Below are positions 23,397 to 34,156 of a stretch of 64,000 nt of DNA, piece by piece (the stretch's first letter is position 1; each line of letters opens with the position of its first letter). The DNA is from Erodium maritimum (Eukaryota > Streptophyta > Magnoliopsida > Geraniales > Geraniaceae). The DNA lies in assembly GCA_963921825.1 (NCBI GenBank), contig OY997592.1:66422336-66486335 (forward strand), read 5' to 3'. The notes under the pieces were generated by a model. It saw nothing but the letters and a program-made list of their open reading frames with translations, was not told the DNA's origin and ran no database searches. Both the position numbers and the translations under genes were made by a program.

Positions 23397-23408
23397 TGGT
23401 ATCAGAGC
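23397..23408 (+). promoter_or_regulatory. Primer-binding site (initiator tRNA-Met)
   Basis: TGGTATCAGAGC, complementary to the 3' end of plant initiator tRNA-Met, begins three bases after the 5' LTR. This is the standard minus-strand primer site of the family. Confidence 0.92.
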
Positions 23409-23865
23409 CTGGTTTCATTTGAAACAGGTATCTTGTGAATTGGTTTTCAAACCTCGGACCGAAGTCAATTAGGTGGGTAGAGTTAGGGAGTCTGAGTCGT
23501 GATACTCAGTGATGCGATTTGGAGACATTGACGCATAGAGTTGGAACGACCCGAGTCATGAGTCGCTTTAATGTTTGTCCTAAATGAAATCTTTACACTA
23601 CAATGTTTGCATTACTTGATTGGTATCCTCTCCCTAGTGATCGGTGAAACCGAATGGTTGAGATCGGAATTGGATTAACGGGCAATGATCGACCCGCTAT
23701 GCATTCATTGTAGAGTGAGCCCACGGTTGATGGTGTGGCCATGTTGGTGGAACATTTTGAAAATTTTCAGGTTGTAGTTTGGTCTTGTTCAAGTGTTGAC
23801 TTGTTTGATTGACCACTTTTCTGGAGCATGAGTACTCCATGTGTGCTTGTATTGCGTGTTTTGGG

Positions 23866-24200
23866 TGGGGCGCGAGAACCCCGTATCCCGTTGTATGAGA
23901 ACTCTGAGTGGGGCACGAGAACCCCGTATATCATTTGTGTTGAGGATGTTGGTGGGGCACGAGAACCCCGTGTACCCGTGTGTGACGAGATTGGGGCACG
24001 AGAACCCCGTGTGCCCGTGTGTGGCGAGATTGGGGCACGAGATCCCCGTGTGCCCGTGTGTGGCGAGTTTGGGGCACGAGCACCCCGTAGTATTTGGGAG
24101 CACGAGAACTCCGTTTATTGATTGCGTTGTGTACTTTAGGAGCACGAAAACTCCGTTTATTGACTGTGTGGTGTCTTTGGCCGAGCATGAGAACTCTGCG
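23866..24200 (+). repeat. Tandem repeat array in the element's leader
   Basis: About nine imperfect units of 27-45 bp share the core GGGGCACGAGAACCCCGTGT and a spacer like GCCCGTGTGTGGCGAGATT. Each core is a short inverted repeat (GGGG...CCCC) able to form a hairpin. The array lies between the primer-binding site and gag, where RNA packaging and translation signals are found in LTR elements. A role is inference only. Confidence 0.8.
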
Positions 24201-24827
24201 TACTTTTGTCTTGTGATTTTGTGTTTGGTAATTGTCCTGCTTAAGCGGAGGGTTAAGGGAAAATACGAATGGGCCATGCCGAATTTTCGGTAGAACTAAA
24301 ATGATTTCACCATCACTGGTTGACTCAGGGGCGCCACTATAGTCGAGCGTGATGGTTCGATGTCAAGTTGTTACAATGAGGTTCGGGGACGCCTGAATTG
24401 GGTTGTAACAACATGAGGTCGATATGGAAAAGTTTGGTAAAAGTTAAGAAATGGGAATCCACGGAAGGAAAGGAAATGTTAAGGGTGATTATTGAATTGA
24501 ATCGTGTTAAGTGTTAAACCCCTCTTTGTGGAAGGATACCCGAGCAAGGGGTATGCCTTTTGATTTGTGCTTGTGTGGTGTTCTTGAGTTGGAACCCTCC
24601 TGTGGGAGTTGGTGGTTGATTGCTTAAATCGCTGATTGTTGTTGTGAGACACATAGAGATGCGAACTTGGGTGCTATATTATATGAGTATATATATATCT
24701 ACTAAGTGTGAGAGGCGTAAACTGTGGGTGACTTGTGTGACGCGCGTGATCGTCCTTGTAACGTGTGAGAACCGTTGTTGAACTAAGTATTGAACATGTG
24801 CGTTATCCGTGCAGGCGGATAGGCGAC

Positions 24828-27800
24828 ATGGCTCGTACGTATGTTCCGAGAGGTACCCGGAGCCGCCCAGCTGGGGGTCCGAGTCAGGCACCTGCCGCTG
24901 AGCAGGAGGGGGCAGCTGACGCCCAGGATGCTGCTTCCACAGAGCATCAGAGCTTTGAGGGTGGACCAACAGGGTCGCCACCCAGGACATCTCCAGTCGT
25001 AGAGCCGACTCAGACGACCCCTCTCGAGGAGGTGGTTCGCGCTGTACTAGCAGCCTTGAGTGCGCAGCAGGGGACTGCAGCACCGACACCAGAGCATGTG
25101 CCCGTTGCTTCAGCAGATTTTGGTGAGAGACCAAGCCAGCTTGATAGCCTCACGACCCAATCACTCAGGGAGTTTCGGAGGCTCGGTACGCCGACCTACA
25201 CCGGGGGAGCGGACCCCGAGGCAGCCTCAGGCTGGTTGGAGCGGGTTACCCGCAACCTCGATACCTCTGGAGTATCGGAGGGGCGCTTGAGAGTTTCGTT
25301 CGCCACTTTTCAGCTTGAGGGAGAGGCCTACTACTGGTGGCAGTCAGTGCAGGACAGGGTCGGCAATGATTTTCAGTTGTTCAGCAGGCTGTTCTTGGAA
25401 AAGTACTTCCCTCGCTCCATTCGGGATGACAGGCACCAACAGTTTCTGGATCTACGTCAGAGAGGATTGAGCGTGTCTGAGTATGCAGTGAGGTTTACTT
25501 CTCTGGCCCGCTTCGCGCCGGAGTTGGTTCGGACTGCGGACGACCGATGCAGGAGATTTGAGAACGGGCTCATCCCGTCGATAGCCGACAGGGTCATCGC
25601 CTTCAGGACCGCAGAGTACTCCACGCTCTTGGATCAGACTTTAGCCATGGAGAGACACTTCAGAGAGACTATCAGGGTGCGAGAGACTAGGCCTAGGCCG
25701 AGTGGCTTTGTTCAGCCGTCTGATCGTCGAGACCGATGCAGACAGAGAGTTGCAGGATCCTTTCAGCCTCAGTTTCAGCAGGATGGCATGCGCCGAGCAG
25801 GGACCGTAGCGTCAGTTGTACCCGCCCCTGTGGCACAGCTATGTCCTCGGTGTGGACAGCAGGGTCACTTGGCACGAGACTGCCCGAGGGGCAATGGACC
25901 GGTAGAGCGCCATGATGATCGTCCCCAGGGGACCAGAGATAGACAGCAGAGTGAGCTGAGGGGGTGTTATCAGTGTGGCAGCCCCGACCACTTTGTGCGT
26001 GCGTGTCCTGAGCTGGCACAGTAGGGGGGACAAAGGGGATGCTACCAGAGTGGTCGATCTGATCATTTCATCCGGGCGTGCCCTGAGCTAGCTGGTAGAG
26101 CGCCTGCACTGAGGCCCCAGCAGACTCAGACTCGCCATGCACCACCTGGCCGACCACGTCAGGCACAGCAGCAGAGAGCTCCGCGTCAGGCGGCGGGAGC
26201 AGCAGGTCAGAGACACCAGCCGAGAGTTGGGCAGCAGGTGGCACTTCCCCCACCACCGAGAGGAGGACCACCGGCACAGCAGGGCCGAGTCTTTGCAGTT
26301 ACTGATTCCAGAGTTGAGAGGCCGTACGCCGGCCATGAGGCCACACAGGGTACGTGTTTACTTTATAATTCGTGGACTTCATTTTTGTTTGATACGGGAG
26401 CTTCCCATTCGTTCATCTCTTCGTCTATTGCTTTCTCCTTGGGTTTGCGGGTGGAGACTTTGAGTCAACCCCTTTGTTTGGAGACCCCGGCTACGGGTGA
26501 GGTGGTGTTGAGCACCGTTTGTAGAGACTGTGCGATTAGGGTGGCAGATTGCCCCTTTCTTGGTGACTTACTCGTTCTTGATATGAACGCCTTTGACGTA
26601 ATTCTGGGTATGGACTGGCTCGCGATGTATCGAGCGACGATCGATTGCTATCGACGTCAGGTGACAGTGAGGTCAGGTGACAGGGTGATCACGTGTGTTT
26701 TGGGTAGCAAGAGCGGAGTTCTCCTATCCGCCTTGACTACGAGATCTGAGGCAGAGATCGTGCAGAGTAGCAGAGAGCTACCGAGGGTAGTGCGTGAGTT
26801 CCCGGAGGAGCTATCAGGCTTGCCGCCAGCGCGCGAGGTGGAGTTCAGGATCGATCTGATCCCAGGTACGGCGCCGATCTCGATGACGCCGTATCGGTTT
26901 GCGCCAGCCGAGTTGGTCGAGCTAAAGCGACAACTCGAGGGACTGCAGCAGAAGGGTTTCATCCGCCCGAGCGTGTCTCCGTGGGGAGCACCCGCCCTCT
27001 TCGTGAAGAAGAAGGGTGGAGCCTTGAGGATGTGCATCGATTACCGGAAGTTGAACCGGGTGACAGTGAAGAAACGCTATCCGATGCCGAGGATTGATGA
27101 TCTATTCGACCAGCTGAGGGGAGCAAAGTAATTCTCGAAGATCGATCTTCGATCGGGGTACTACCAGCTGAGGTTCCGAGCCGAGGACGTAGAGAAGACA
27201 GCGTTCCGAACTCGTTATGGACACTTTGAGTTTCTGGTGATGCCGTTCGGTTTGACGAACGCACCGGCCGCCTTTATGGACTTGATGAATGGCATCTTCA
27301 GACCTTATCTGGACCAGTTTGTAGTAGTCTTTGTCGATGACATCTTGATCTACTCGCCCAGTGAGGAGGCGCATGAGGAGCATCTGAGGACCGTTTTGAC
27401 ACTCTTACGCACTCACCAGTTGTACGGCAATCTTGAGAAGTGCGAATTTTGGCTCACAGAGGTGAAGTTCCTCGGGCATGTGGTATCACGAGAGGGCATC
27501 TTGGTCGATCCGGCAAAGGTTGATGCAGTGTCGAAGTGGGCCAGACCCAGCAGTGTATTTGAGATTCGGAGCTTTCTAGGATTGACAGGTTATTACCGAC
27601 GCTTTGTTCGGGATTTCTCGCGTCTAGCAGCACCTATGACAGCTTTGACCCGCAAGGGGGCGGAGTACCTTTGGACGGATGAGTGTGAGCGCTCTTTCCG
27701 CGAGCTAAAAGCTCGATTGACTACCGCTCCAGGGTTGATTGTTCCAGAGCGGGGAGTAGGCTATTACGTGTATTGTGACGCCTCAGGCAAAGGGCTAGGT

Positions 27801-29681
27801 TGTGTTTTGATGCAGAGTGGAAAGGTGGTTGCTTACGGCTCGAGGCAGTTGAAGGTGCATGAGCGCAACTAGCCGACCCATGATCTTGAGCTAGCAGCGG
27901 TGGTATTTGCGCTAAAGAGCTGGAGACACTATCTGTACGGTGAGCAGTTCATGGTGTTCTCAGATCACAAGAGCCTCAAGTATATCTTCTCCCAGCGCGA
28001 TCTGAACATGCGCCAAAGGCGATGGATGGAGTTACTTGAGGAGTACGACTTCGAGTTGCTCTATCATCCAGGCAAGGCGAACGTCGTCGCCGATGCTTTG
28101 AGCAGGAAGTCGAGTCATTGTGTTGCCAGCATGGCGGTCCGAGAGTGGGACATTCTGGAGCAGTTGAGCTTATTCAGACTAGAGTTGGAGGAGGTCACAG
28201 ATGGTATGGCCTTGTGTGCCTTGGTGGCTCAGCCCACGTTATTTGCTCGAGTGCTAGAGGCACAGATCGAGGATGCCGAGACAGCAGGGATTCGTGAGAG
28301 ATTGATCGACGGTGTCAAGCTCGAGGGTTGGGAGATGGGCACCGATCAGGGTCTCCGTTTTAGAGGACGGTTGTTTGTGCCCAGCGGTTGCAGAGACACC
28401 GTGTTGCGAGAGTGCCATCACTCCCGTCTGGTTGTGCACCCCGGTGGCAACAAGATGTATAGAGACATGTGACGACAGTTTTGGTGGAGTGGGATGCGTA
28501 GGGCAGTTGCAGACTTCGTTTCCCGATGCCTCACCTGCCAACAGGTGAAGGCCGAGCATCAGCGTCCCGCAGGCTTGCTACAGCCTTTACCGATCCCCGA
28601 GTGGAAGTGGGAGCATGTGACTATGGATTTTGTGTGTGGGTTACCAAGGTCGTCGAAGGAGCACGATGCTGTTTGGGTGGTGGTTGATCGACTGACCAAG
28701 TCGGCACACTTTCTGGGTATGAGGATGACTGATACGGTGGACATGTTGGGTCGGTTGTATGTCAGGGAGATTTTTCGTCTACATGGAGTACCAGTGTCAG
28801 TGGTATCTGATAGGGACTCTCGTTTCACATCCAGGTTTTGGAAGAGTGTACAGAAGGCTTTGGGCACTGGGGTACTGTTGAGTACAACTTACCATCCTGA
28901 GACAGATGGACAGTCAGAGCGCACCATTCAGATTCTAGAGGACATGCTTCGAGCTTGTGTGCTTGACTTTCAGGCATCATGGGAGGATCATTTGCCTTTG
29001 GCAGAGTTTGCTTACAACAACAGTTACCAGTCCAGCATTGGTATGGCACCATTTGAGGCTTTGTATGGCAGACCTTGTAGATCGTCGTTATGTTGGGCTG
29101 AGGTTGGGGACCGGAGCTTACTTGGACCAGACATGGTCAGAGAGACGACCGAGAAGGTCGCTTTGATTAGAGAGCTGTTGAAGACTGCACAGAGTCGGTA
29201 GAAGAGCTATGCAGACAGACGTCGCAGACCACTTGAGTTCACGGTCGGGGAGCACGTGTTTCTGAGGGTGAGCCCGAAGAAGGGCATGGTGCGGTTTAAC
29301 CGCAGCGGAGGCAAGCTGGCACCGCGTTTCATTGGAACATTTGAGGTCTTAGAGAGGATCGGAGCTGTAGCTTATCGATTAGCCTTGCCACCGCAACTTG
29401 GGAACGTGCATAACGTTTTTCACGTGTCCCAACTACGGAAGTACATGGCAGATCCCTCGCACGTCATTGAGTGGTCATACATCGAGGTAGCGGATGATGT
29501 CACCTATAAGGAGCAGCCCGTCGAGATTTTGGGTACAAAGGAGAAGATCCCGCGGAACAAGACGATTCCATTGGTGCTAGTACAGTGGGGACATCAGGGA
29601 GCAGGGTCCACTTGGGAGCGCGAGGATGAGATCCGCGCGAAGTATCCCCACCTGTTCGGCATTGAGGTATCTTGTTTTTAA
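24828..29681 (+). mobile_element. gag-pol region of the Tekay-type element (fossil, broken)
   Basis: Gag starts near 24828 (MARTYVPRGT) with a retrotransposon capsid domain (YYWWQSVQDR, LFLEKYFP) and CCHC zinc knuckles at about 25.84-26.1 kb (CPRCGQQGHLARDCP). Protease is at about 26.3-26.6 kb ([10 protein letters not shown]). Reverse transcriptase is at about 26.8-27.5 kb ([21 protein letters not shown]), RNase H at about 27.7-28.1 kb and integrase at about 28.4-29.2 kb (VSDRDSRF, ETDGQSERT). A chromodomain-like tail runs to 29.68 kb. The reading frame is interrupted about five times over this length. Confidence 0.88.
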
Positions 29682-29698
29682 ATTTCGGGGACGAAATT

Positions 29699-29715
29699 TC
29701 TTTAAGGGGGTAGAT
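29699..29715 (+). promoter_or_regulatory. Polypurine tract
   Basis: The sequence CTTTAAGGGGGTAGAT stands directly before the 3' LTR. The AAGGGGG core is the expected plus-strand primer. Confidence 0.75.
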
Positions 29716-32341
29716 TGTAAGACCCGCTCCCGGTCGAACCGGTGGCTTTTCTAGTAAGTTTGACTTGCTACCGGAAAGTCAACCGATGACTCAAGAAGTC
29801 ACTCGGGACTTTTCCGGAACCCAAACGACTTAGCCATCATCACGGTTGGCTTAAGGGGATAAATTCCTTTCGTTTGAGTATAATGTTGGAGGAAGTCAAT
29901 TTTAGTCAAAACGAGACTTTTTATCGACTAAAAGCATTATTTTATTGTGCTGGAAGTTATTTTGGAAAACTAAATAACCTACTTGGACACTTGTCCCTTT
30001 TTGGTTGAAAGAGAGAAAGGGGAGTGGTCTTGGACCATTATACCCTCCCAAAAGCTTTTACAAGGGATTCTAGCTCAAGGGCTTTTGGTCATTTGACACA
30101 TCTAGGTATTATATGAGTTTGGAAAAGCAAAACCAACCCAATTTTGTTGGTGTGGTCGAAACTTGGAGGAGAAGAAGGTGAGAGGAGCTCCCATGGAGCT
30201 TTGAAGAAGAAACAAGGAAAAAGAGGCTACTTGAAGTCTTCCTCTAGCCATCCCTTCTCCAAATCCTTACCATCTTCTTCATCTCACTCTCCTAGAGGTA
30301 ATGGAACTCTCTAATCCTCATTTCCCTTCATCTCTTTTCATGGGTTTTGGTTGAAATTGCTAGATGTTGTTGGGTTTGAGTAGAAATGGTGTGAGATGTT
30401 GTTGATAAGAAGCTTTGTTGGGTTTTTTGTGAGAAATCCTTAGTTTGTTGGAGCTTTTAAGTTGGGTTTGATTTGTTGAATCATTAGAAACTTGCTTATT
30501 TGTTGGTTCCTACCATGGGTAGAGGAGTATTGGAGGTCTTTGACTGTTTTGGGAGTTGGAAGTGGTAAAATTTGGGGTTTGAAGGTGGTTTTTCGGAGAA
30601 AATGAGCTGGAGGTTGAAGAAGGGCGAAACTGCCCTGGTGCGCCACGGATCCGTGACGGATCCCGTGACGAGCGACGTCATGGATCCCGTGACGAGCGAC
30701 GTCACGGCTCCGTGAGGGAGTCCGTGACGGCACTCGTCACGGCTTCGTGACGGTAACCGTGAGGGTTGGCGTCACGGGTCCGTGACCAGGTCCGTGGTCG
30801 AGCAGGGTGGGGGTTTCTTTGGGGGTTTTTCACCTTGGTTGATCTTGGTTTTGAGCTGAACTTTGGAAGGGCTTTGGGGGTCTTACTTGCTATTTAAGTG
30901 GAGTCTAATTAACGTTTCTTTGTGTCCAAGACTTTGGGGATCGAGCTAGAGGAGCAAAGATCACGCCGGGACCCGAGTGAAGAACGGAGTGGTGACCACC
31001 GGGCTTATCATCAGAGTGTTGAGAGGAAGACCTCGAGGCAGGGAAAGTCTTAACTCCTCGTTTATGATACTTAGTATGCATGTTAGGCTAATAAAATTGG
31101 AAAGGTCCTAGAAATGCCTATAGGATGCGAATAACTAGAATAATTGTCTTTCAATTACTAATAACCGGAAGTGTCTAGTGGTGAATGATTAGGATGCCAA
31201 TCACTAGTGTAACTCTCTTTCAATACTTGGGAATTGTTTTACTGGTAGAGCGGCCTTGGCAAAGCCCTCGGATTAGTTGCGTGTTAGGATCACATGCTTG
31301 GTTGTTTGGTTGCTTAGTGGATAGGCTAAAGAGTCTAACGGAACTAGTTGAATTGCATATTTGAATGCTCGATTGAAGGTTTTTGTGATTTGGTTGATTA
31401 AAATCGTGCTTGACCGTTGAATGTATTTGAATGATTGCTTGATTTCCTTAAATGGTTGTTTGGAGCATCGAGTATGACTGGTTGTACCGAGCGGTGCAAT
31501 CAGGTGATCGATGCCCCGATGGGTCGTGACTGGTAAGTGAACGGTAAGTTGTGATTGTGTGATTCATGTGTTGTGATTATGTGATTCGTGTGCTGTGTGT
31601 TGTGGTGAAACGGTGATGCGTGAGCTATGTGTGATAATGAATTGGTGTTTGTTGGGAATGGATTGCTTCGTGTTTCGGTTTGAGTGTGTTACTCAATTAT
31701 TATCTGATTATTATTGAATTGCCCAAGTGTATGCTTCCTATGGGAGTAATACCTTGGTTCCCGAGGACATAAAATCCCTTGGAGACGTTTCTGAGAATCC
31801 CGATGATAAGCGCCCTCAGGGGGTTGTTTCCGGTAGCCTCAATGATATGCGTCTCCTCTGGATTTGAGGGAAAATCCGAGAGGACACATCCTATGTGGAT
31901 CGGAGGGTGGTGACTTCATGTGCCACGACATTGATTGGATTACCTATTGCCCATGATTGTTAAGAATTATCTTGTTGACTTGCTGATGAAATTATTGAGT
32001 TTATGGTACACCTTGTTATGTATTTTCCCTACTGAGCGCAAGCTCACCCCTATGAGTTTATTGTTGTGTTTACAAGCTTGATTGAGGAGTAGAGGCTCGG
32101 GAGCTTCTTGGTGTGGGTGTCTTGTAGAGACTTCATCTTTATTTCATTTCTGTTTTGGACAAACCTTGTGGAGACTTATTATTACACCCCTGGAGGGTTA
32201 CTTATGTTTTAAACTGAGTTATGTGGATTTGAGTTTCCTATTGGAGATTTTCAGGAACTTATTGTTGAGTTTTTGCCTTTTTAATCGTTTTATACTAGTC
32301 ATGCCTCGAGTCCGGGCAAGAACCGGATTTGGGGCGTTACA
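29716..32341 (+). repeat. 3' LTR of the Tekay-type element
   Basis: Same length as the 5' LTR and about 99.6% identical to it. Roughly eight of the ten differences I found fall in the last 330 bases. Confidence 0.93.
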
Positions 32342-32346
32342 TCGGC

Positions 32347-33440
32347 CGCTTGATCGAGAGTGACTGAAAGAATAGTATGGTCATGCACATGATACTGGGT
32401 ATCATAAATTCAATCATGTCACATATCAAGGAACAATGATTCAAAATAATAAGGATGATGACTCTATGCCTTATCTCAATCAGGATATCAGTGTTACAAA
32501 GATAATGATAGGGACGACAAAAAAGTTAGAATAGACAAGAGTTGATTCGTTATGCAGTGTCAGGCTATATTAAGTCTCGTTAGTTTCCACTTAGGTAGGA
32601 TCGAGTAAAATTGGATTTTACGTTGATCTACCGACATGCATAAACCTAAGGGTCACACTAAATGTTGAAACTCGATAGAACAGCAATAGAGAATGGCCTG
32701 ACCGAAGTTGTCTCGGGACATGACCAAAACTAGGTTTCGGGTCATGTGCCCGAGAACGATTAGGATCAAATAGATCGAGACGTGACTTGGATTCTAACGA
32801 ACGATCTTGATGGATAATGTTGGACATTATCGAAGTGGACGGGCTAGAACAAGATGAGCACGACATGGACCCTCGTTGAGAGGGTCATGGCCGACCCATA
32901 TAGCCTAGGCCCAACAAGAACCAAAATGTCAAGGTTTGACTAATTGGTCTTATTAGTTAATTAGTTGGAAATGGGTTGAACCCACTTTCCACTAATTAAT
33001 AAACTAATATAGTTTAACTTGTCCATTTTCCTAATTAACAAGAACACTTGACATGTGATGGAGAGTAAGTGAGATGATGGTTACCACTTAACTCTATATG
33101 CAAGACACTTTGTCATGAGCCACATGCAAGTGAGAAAAATTTCAGCACAACTTCTTCTTCCTCCCACCTTGACCGAAACCCTCTAGAGAGATAGAGCTTC
33201 ATAGTTGTGTGTTCTTGACTTCATAACGTAAAGAACTACGTCGTCTTTGATTCCTTGGAGGATACGTAGGCGACTTTAAGACTCAAGCCATCAAAATTTT
33301 GGTATTCTTCCTCTTGAATCTCTACAAAACACTTGGTAAGATTCTCAAACCTAAGCTGAATTTTCAAACTTATTTTTCCACGCTTTAATTAGTAGTTATT
33401 CTTGTAAGTTTCGTGGTTGATTCCGCCGCCCCTTTTGTGT
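32347..33440 (+). mobile_element. Copia-like LTR remnant
   Basis: The layout matches a plant Copia LTR read on the plus strand: stretches such as AAGGGTCACACTAAATG, GGCCCAACAAG and TTAGTTAATTAGTTGG, then CACTTGGTAAGATTCTCAAA and an end resembling GTGGTTGATTCCGCCGCCCC. The 3' end is close to that of the LTR at 54.2 kb (TTCCGCTGCGTTTTTGACA). No primer-binding site follows and no clear left border was found. The Tekay element may have inserted near or inside it. It is an old, incomplete copy. Confidence 0.5.
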
Positions 33441-34145
33441 TTTTCTTGTCCATGACCACGAGACCCAACAATGGCAACACTAAAGTTTGAATTTTTTTGA
33501 TTTTTTGGCGACAAAAGTACGACCTTCTAGTGTTGTGGGAGAGAGGCCTAGTTCCAGCTCTCGCGGATCCAGATACAAAAAAGACATGAGAAAGAGGAAC
33601 TTTTGGTATGGAGAAGAACACAAGACGGTCCATCTTTACAGGCCAAGACTGTTATGCAGCTTAGTCAGGATCCATAAGATTCCCGTATAGGGTCGGGTAG
33701 GATATAGGATGTACATACTCGATCATTAAAGGACAGGGCTACTCATGTTGCATACTCCACGAGCCATATATTATATTCAAATCATTCGGTCAGCAGGAAC
33801 CAAGTTCGAACATCTAGCATTCTTCACCCGTATAGGAAACAAACTTTTGTGGAAGTTCTTAACGCTATCTATGGGGCACAATATATATTTTGCAGCCAAC
33901 TTTTAGATTATAATTATGTGGTTTGTTGGTTCTATGGCCATTGCATCGTCATTATTATTTTTTGAGTCGGGTTCAAGTTTACTCGGGGATGTCAAACTTG
34001 ATCTCTAAAGGTAACCAACATGACGACCAAGCCTAGTCATCCTCCCAAATGAATATCGTTTTCATGTATTCTGTAAAACCGAACTTTAATTTTTATCGCT
34101 TGAATTTTATTTTTTATCACTTAAATTTTTATATGGCAATGTTAT
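33441..34145. other. AT-rich spacer, no gene seen
   Basis: No supported gene, RNA or repeat border. The last 80 bases are the AT-rich target DNA that received the LINE-derived insertions to the right. Confidence 0.5.
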
Positions 34146-34156
34146 GCGGCGAATAA

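Larger units (their letters stand above)
20768..32341 (+). mobile_element. Ty3/Gypsy retrotransposon, Tekay (Del)-type chromovirus, structurally complete
   Basis: Two LTRs of exactly 2626 bp (20768-23393 and 29716-32341) begin TGTAAGACCC and end in ACA. A 5-bp TSD, TCGGC, stands at 20763-20767 and 32342-32346. A tRNA-Met primer-binding site follows the 5' LTR and a polypurine tract precedes the 3' LTR. The internal order is gag, protease, reverse transcriptase, RNase H, integrase, chromodomain, i.e. Gypsy order. The C-terminal phrase 'RNKTIPLVLVQW...TWEREDE' is typical of the Tekay clade, which also has long LTRs. I counted about ten LTR differences (about 0.4%), which suggests insertion within the last few hundred thousand years at usual plant rates. 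The coding region is broken in about five places, so this copy should be inactive as a protein source. Confidence 0.93.

Noticed and set aside
23866-24200. CRISPR-like repeat-spacer array
   Set aside because: Plant nuclear DNA inside a retrotransposon leader. Units and spacers are both related to each other and there are no associated genes; it is a plain tandem repeat.
19970-33530. Complete CACTA element spanning the Gypsy insertion
   Set aside because: No inverted partner of the CACTACACCAAC terminus was found to the right. Isolated TAGTG words there lack the adjoining terminal sequence.
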